From Ectobacillus polymachus (GTDB lineage Bacteria > Bacillota > Bacilli > Bacillales > Bacillaceae_G), in the NCBI RefSeq assembly GCF_048159605.1, contig NZ_JBLREB010000001.1, forward strand, positions 1 to 64,000: a DNA stretch of 64,000 bases, in the 5' to 3' direction. The position numbers and the translations under genes were made by a program. The notes under the pieces are model-generated. The model ran no database searches. It saw only the letters and a program-made list of their open reading frames with translations, and had not been told where the DNA came from. Shown piece by piece: positions 60,972-64,000 of the stretch (positions are counted from its first letter, which is position 1; each line of letters starts with the position of its first letter).

Positions 60972-63026
60972 TTGTTACAAGACAACTTAAAATACAATGA
61001 AGAAGTGAAACCTAATACTGGTTTTTTTAATGAATTAAAAGAAAAACTCCCAGAATTTTTCACGGCGAATAAATTTGATGAGGATGGTAATCTTGTTGAA
61101 GAAGGTAAGTTTGATCTAGAAAAATTTAAACGAGCTTTAAAAGAGAAAAATATCAATGAGCTAACAAGTGGATACCAGCTAGAGTTTATTGGAAAAGATT
61201 ATGCAAAAAAACAATCTGGAGAATATGCAACAACAGTCATTGTTCCAGACAATGATCATAATAATTTGGAAGAGAATAAAATGAGTAAAAACTTGTTTTT
61301 CACCGGTGATAATTTAGAAGTATTACGTCACTTGCAAAATAATTATAGCAATTCTATTGATATAATTTATATTGATCCTCCATATAATACTGGAGATGAT
61401 GGATTTATTTATCCTGATAATTTTGAATATACTGATCAAGTGTTAAAGAATATATTTGGTTTAAATGATAAAGAGTTAGAAAGATTAAAAAGTATTCAAG
61501 GAAAAGCTACTCATTCAGCTTGGTTATCTTTCATGTATCCAAGATTATGGTTGGCTAAAAGAATTTTAAAAGAAACTGGAATGTTGTTTATATCTATTGA
61601 TGATAATGAGTCATCAAATTTGAAATTACTTTTAGATGAAATATTTGGAGAGTCTAATTTAGTGGCTGATTTAATTTGGTCTAACAAAGAAGGTGGAGGA
61701 TCTTCTGATTCAGCACTTTTCAGAGTGAAACATGAACACATTTTAACTTATGGTAAGAATATGAATTTTGTTGGTATTAAAGGGGTGGATATAAATAACG
61801 AAGATAGATATAGATTAAGTGATGAACATGAAATGAATAGAGGTAAGTATTACCTACAAAAATTAGGAATGGGTTCAATTCAATATTCTAAATCATTGGA
61901 TTATGAGATTGAGGCACCTGATGGTACTACTATAATGCCAGCTGATAATAACAAAGGTAAAAAGGCTTGTTGGAGATGGTCAAAAGAAAAATTTGAATGG
62001 GGTCTTCAAAATGATTTTATTGTTATAAAAAAAGATTCATCAGATATTTGGACAGTATATACTAAACAATATTTAAAAGTAGATAATAACGGAAATTATA
62101 TAGATAGAACTCAAAGACCTATGGGAATAATAGATGCTTTTTCTAGTACACAAGGAAGTAAGGAGTTAGAAAAATACGAATTAGGAACTTTTTTTAGCTA
62201 TCCAAAACCAACGAAATTGATTAAGTACTTAATAGATAGAATAGACAATAATAATGTAAGGATTGTAGATTTTTTTGCAGGGTCAGGAACAACTGCCGAT
62301 GCAGTCATGCAATTAAATGCTGAGGATGGTGGAAATCGTCAGTATATCATGGTTCAAATTCCAGAAAAAACTTATTCACTCAATAGTGATGGAACAATGG
62401 TGCCAAATAAAGGAAGCGAACCTGCCTTTAATGCAGGCTATATGTCTATTGATGAAATCAGTCGTGAACGAATTAAAAGAGTAAGCAAAAAAATTCAAGA
62501 AGAAGCAGGTTTAACACTTTCTGAGAATTTTGATGGTGGATTTAAACATTATCGAGTTGTTTCACCAGAACAACCAACTTTGGATGATTTAGAAGCGTTT
62601 GATATAGAAACAGGGTTATTTAAAGATAGTAGTGGTCAGTTAAGACAGCTATCAGAAAATGGATTTGATGATATGATTCAGCCTTTTTCTTCTGAAGGAT
62701 TAAAAGTGAATGGAAACGCTAATGGAGAGGATACGATTATAACAACTTGGCTAGTATCAGATGGTTATAAAATGGATGTAGAGGTTGAAAGTATTGATTT
62801 AAATGGTTATCAAGCAAGTTATGTAGATAATAGTCGTTTGTATTTAATTAACTCTCAATGGAATTCTGAACAAACGAGAGAACTTTTAAACTTGATAGGA
62901 ACGAATAAATTGACTGTTCAAACGGTTGTTTTATATGGCTATTCATTTGAGTTAGAAAGTATAAGAGAATTGGAGCTTGGCTTGAAGCAATTAAATAGTA
63001 AAGTAAATTTAGTAAAGAGATATTAG
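60972..63026 (+). CDS. Type III restriction-modification system methyltransferase subunit (Mod)
   Basis: 684 residues. It methylates adenine (N6) in an asymmetric site and gives the Res partner its specificity. Motif IV DPPYNTGDDGF (about 135) comes before motif I FFAGSGTTADAVM (about 434), the beta-class order of EcoP15I/EcoP1I Mod. The variable middle part (about 230-400) is the target-recognition region. Start TTG 60972 follows AAGGAGTG. The res gene begins 18 bp after its stop. Confidence 0.93.
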   Translation: MLQDNLKYNEEVKPNTGFFNELKEKLPEFFTANKFDEDGNLVEEGKFDLEKFKRALKEKNINELTSGYQLEFIGKDYAKKQSGEYATTVIVPDNDHNNLEENKMSKNLFFTGDNLEVLRHLQNNYSNSIDIIYIDPPYNTGDDGFIYPDNFEYTDQVLKNIFGLNDKELERLKSIQGKATHSAWLSFMYPRLWLAKRILKETGMLFISIDDNESSNLKLLLDEIFGESNLVADLIWSNKEGGGSSDSALFRVKHEHILTYGKNMNFVGIKGVDINNEDRYRLSDEHEMNRGKYYLQKLGMGSIQYSKSLDYEIEAPDGTTIMPADNNKGKKACWRWSKEKFEWGLQNDFIVIKKDSSDIWTVYTKQYLKVDNNGNYIDRTQRPMGIIDAFSSTQGSKELEKYELGTFFSYPKPTKLIKYLIDRIDNNNVRIVDFFAGSGTTADAVMQLNAEDGGNRQYIMVQIPEKTYSLNSDGTMVPNKGSEPAFNAGYMSIDEISRERIKRVSKKIQEEAGLTLSENFDGGFKHYRVVSPEQPTLDDLEAFDIETGLFKDSSGQLRQLSENGFDDMIQPFSSEGLKVNGNANGEDTIITTWLVSDGYKMDVEVESIDLNGYQASYVDNSRLYLINSQWNSEQTRELLNLIGTNKLTVQTVVLYGYSFELESIRELELGLKQLNSKVNLVKRY

Positions 63027-63044
63027 AGAGGTAGTGAATAAAAG

Positions 63045-64000
63045 ATGAAAATATTATTAGAAGAACTACCTCACCAAGAAGATAGTTTAAAAGCCGTTAT
63101 GGAAAATTTGGAATTGATAGATAATATTTCTAGTGATTCTGATGCGAATGATGTATATGCTAACCCGTTAATTCGTGGAAGATATAATGAATCATCCAAT
63201 ATCGATGTAAAAATGGAGACTGGTACGGGGAAAACTTATGTTTATACGCGATTAATGTACGAAATGCATCAACAATATGATATTTTCAAATTTGTGATTG
63301 TAGTTCCAAGTCCCGCGATTAAAGAAGGGACTAAAAATTTCATACAAAGTGATTATGCGAAGCAACATTTCTCTCAATTTTATGAGAATACAAGAATTGA
63401 ACTAAATGTGATTAATGCGGGTGATTTTAAATCTAAATCTGGACGCAAAAATTTTCCAGCACAATTACTTAATTTTGTTGAAGGCAGTCGACAAAATTCA
63501 AATACGATTCAAGTGCTTTTAATAAATGCGGGAATGTTAAATTCCTCAAATATGAAGAAAAACGATTATGATCAGACATTAATTGGTGGCGTGACAAATC
63601 CAATTGAAGGGATTCAAAATACTCGTCCAGTAGTGATCATTGATGAACCACACCGTTTTCCAAGAAATAAGGCAAATTATCAAGCAATTGAAGCCATTAA
63701 ACCTCAAATGATTGTTCGTTTTGGTGCGACTTTTCCTGATATAACGGTAGGTAAAGGAAAAAATAAAATTATAAAGAAAGATTATTATCGTGGTAAACCG
63801 CAATTCGATTTGAATGCAATTGAAAGTTTTAATAATGGATTAGTTAAAGGAATTGATATTTATTATCCAAATTTAACGGAAGAACAAGCTCAAAACCGCT
63901 ACGTTGTAGACAGTGTAAGTGCAAAAGAATTAGTGCTTAAACAGAATGGAAAGAGTTGGACACTTCAAGTTGGCGATAATTTAGCGGAAGTAGACTCAGG
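63045..64000 (+). CDS. Type III restriction-modification system helicase/nuclease subunit (Res), cut by window end
   Basis: The first 318 residues are in view. Walker A is METGTGKTYVY (about residue 56) and the DEAD-like box is VIIDEPHRFP (about 200), as in the SF2 motor of type III Res subunits. The nuclease domain lies beyond the window. Res and Mod together cut unmodified DNA between two inversely oriented sites. AGAGAGG precedes ATG 63045. No frameshift in the visible part. Confidence 0.93.
   Translation, partial: MKILLEELPHQEDSLKAVMENLELIDNISSDSDANDVYANPLIRGRYNESSNIDVKMETGTGKTYVYTRLMYEMHQQYDIFKFVIVVPSPAIKEGTKNFIQSDYAKQHFSQFYENTRIELNVINAGDFKSKSGRKNFPAQLLNFVEGSRQNSNTIQVLLINAGMLNSSNMKKNDYDQTLIGGVTNPIEGIQNTRPVVIIDEPHRFPRNKANYQAIEAIKPQMIVRFGATFPDITVGKGKNKIIKKDYYRGKPQFDLNAIESFNNGLVKGIDIYYPNLTEEQAQNRYVVDSVSAKELVLKQNGKSWTLQVGDNLAEVDS

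Overview
The window comes from a low-G+C, endospore-forming Firmicute. AT-rich codon use, strong AGGAGG-type ribosome binding sites, a CwlJ-type cortex hydrolase, PerR-like boxes on ahpCF and an Fnr-type site all fit Bacillus. Several proteins and a pair of long hairpins (32101-32230) look to me like those of the Bacillus cereus group or a near relative. That placement comes from memory of the families, not from a search.

Layout. 1-9.6 kb: the end of a TnpB element, an EmrAB-like efflux pair, a cobalamin-riboswitch-controlled cobalt ECF operon (cbiQ-cbiO-cbiM-cbiN), a DUF4386 membrane protein, then a DUF2087 regulator, a GIY-YIG protein and an SDR oxidoreductase. 9.7-20.7 kb: small metabolic and stress genes (a two-repeat protein, VOC proteins, a YdeI protein ending in a CDGSH motif, a HAD phosphatase, ahpC-ahpF, a LysE exporter divergent from a MocR regulator, an esterase, a BtuF-like protein, MgtC). 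20.8-24 kb: an IS200/IS605-type element that splits a membrane-protein gene. 24-38 kb: GNAT, an Fnr-linked DUF1858-DUF438 pair, a secreted NTF2-like protein, HelD, a FabH-type synthase, and an esterase/sugar transporter pair divergent from a LacI regulator. 38.3-46.3 kb: one giant gene for a cyclic-glucan-synthase-like enzyme. 46.4-48.3 kb: gene remnants, two short-repeat arrays and a small XRE operon. 48.5-55.4 kb: a repeat-rich DUF5667 protein, cwlJ, an HD-GYP protein, DinB, a hydrolase, and a phage-type DnaD/DnaB replication pair. 55.8-64 kb: an accessory region with a putative PD-(D/E)XK nuclease, transposase debris, a lipoprotein and a type III restriction-modification system whose res gene runs off the end.

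A recurring theme is modular insertion. Gene cassettes are bracketed by short duplicated pieces of a neighbouring gene. The 3' end of the MFS gene occurs three times around the cbi operon and the DUF4386 gene. The 3' end of the fabH-type gene recurs beyond the esterase/transporter/LacI block. A 21-bp piece of a lost membrane-protein gene flanks the VOC/YdeI/HAD block.

The least explained items are the 475-residue putative nuclease at 55.9-57.3 kb, a 20-21 bp periodic repeat array at 47.4 kb, an 18-bp repeat set followed by a terminator at 46.8-47.0 kb, and an IS605-type element whose tnpA is dead while its zinc-ribbon-less tnpB is intact.
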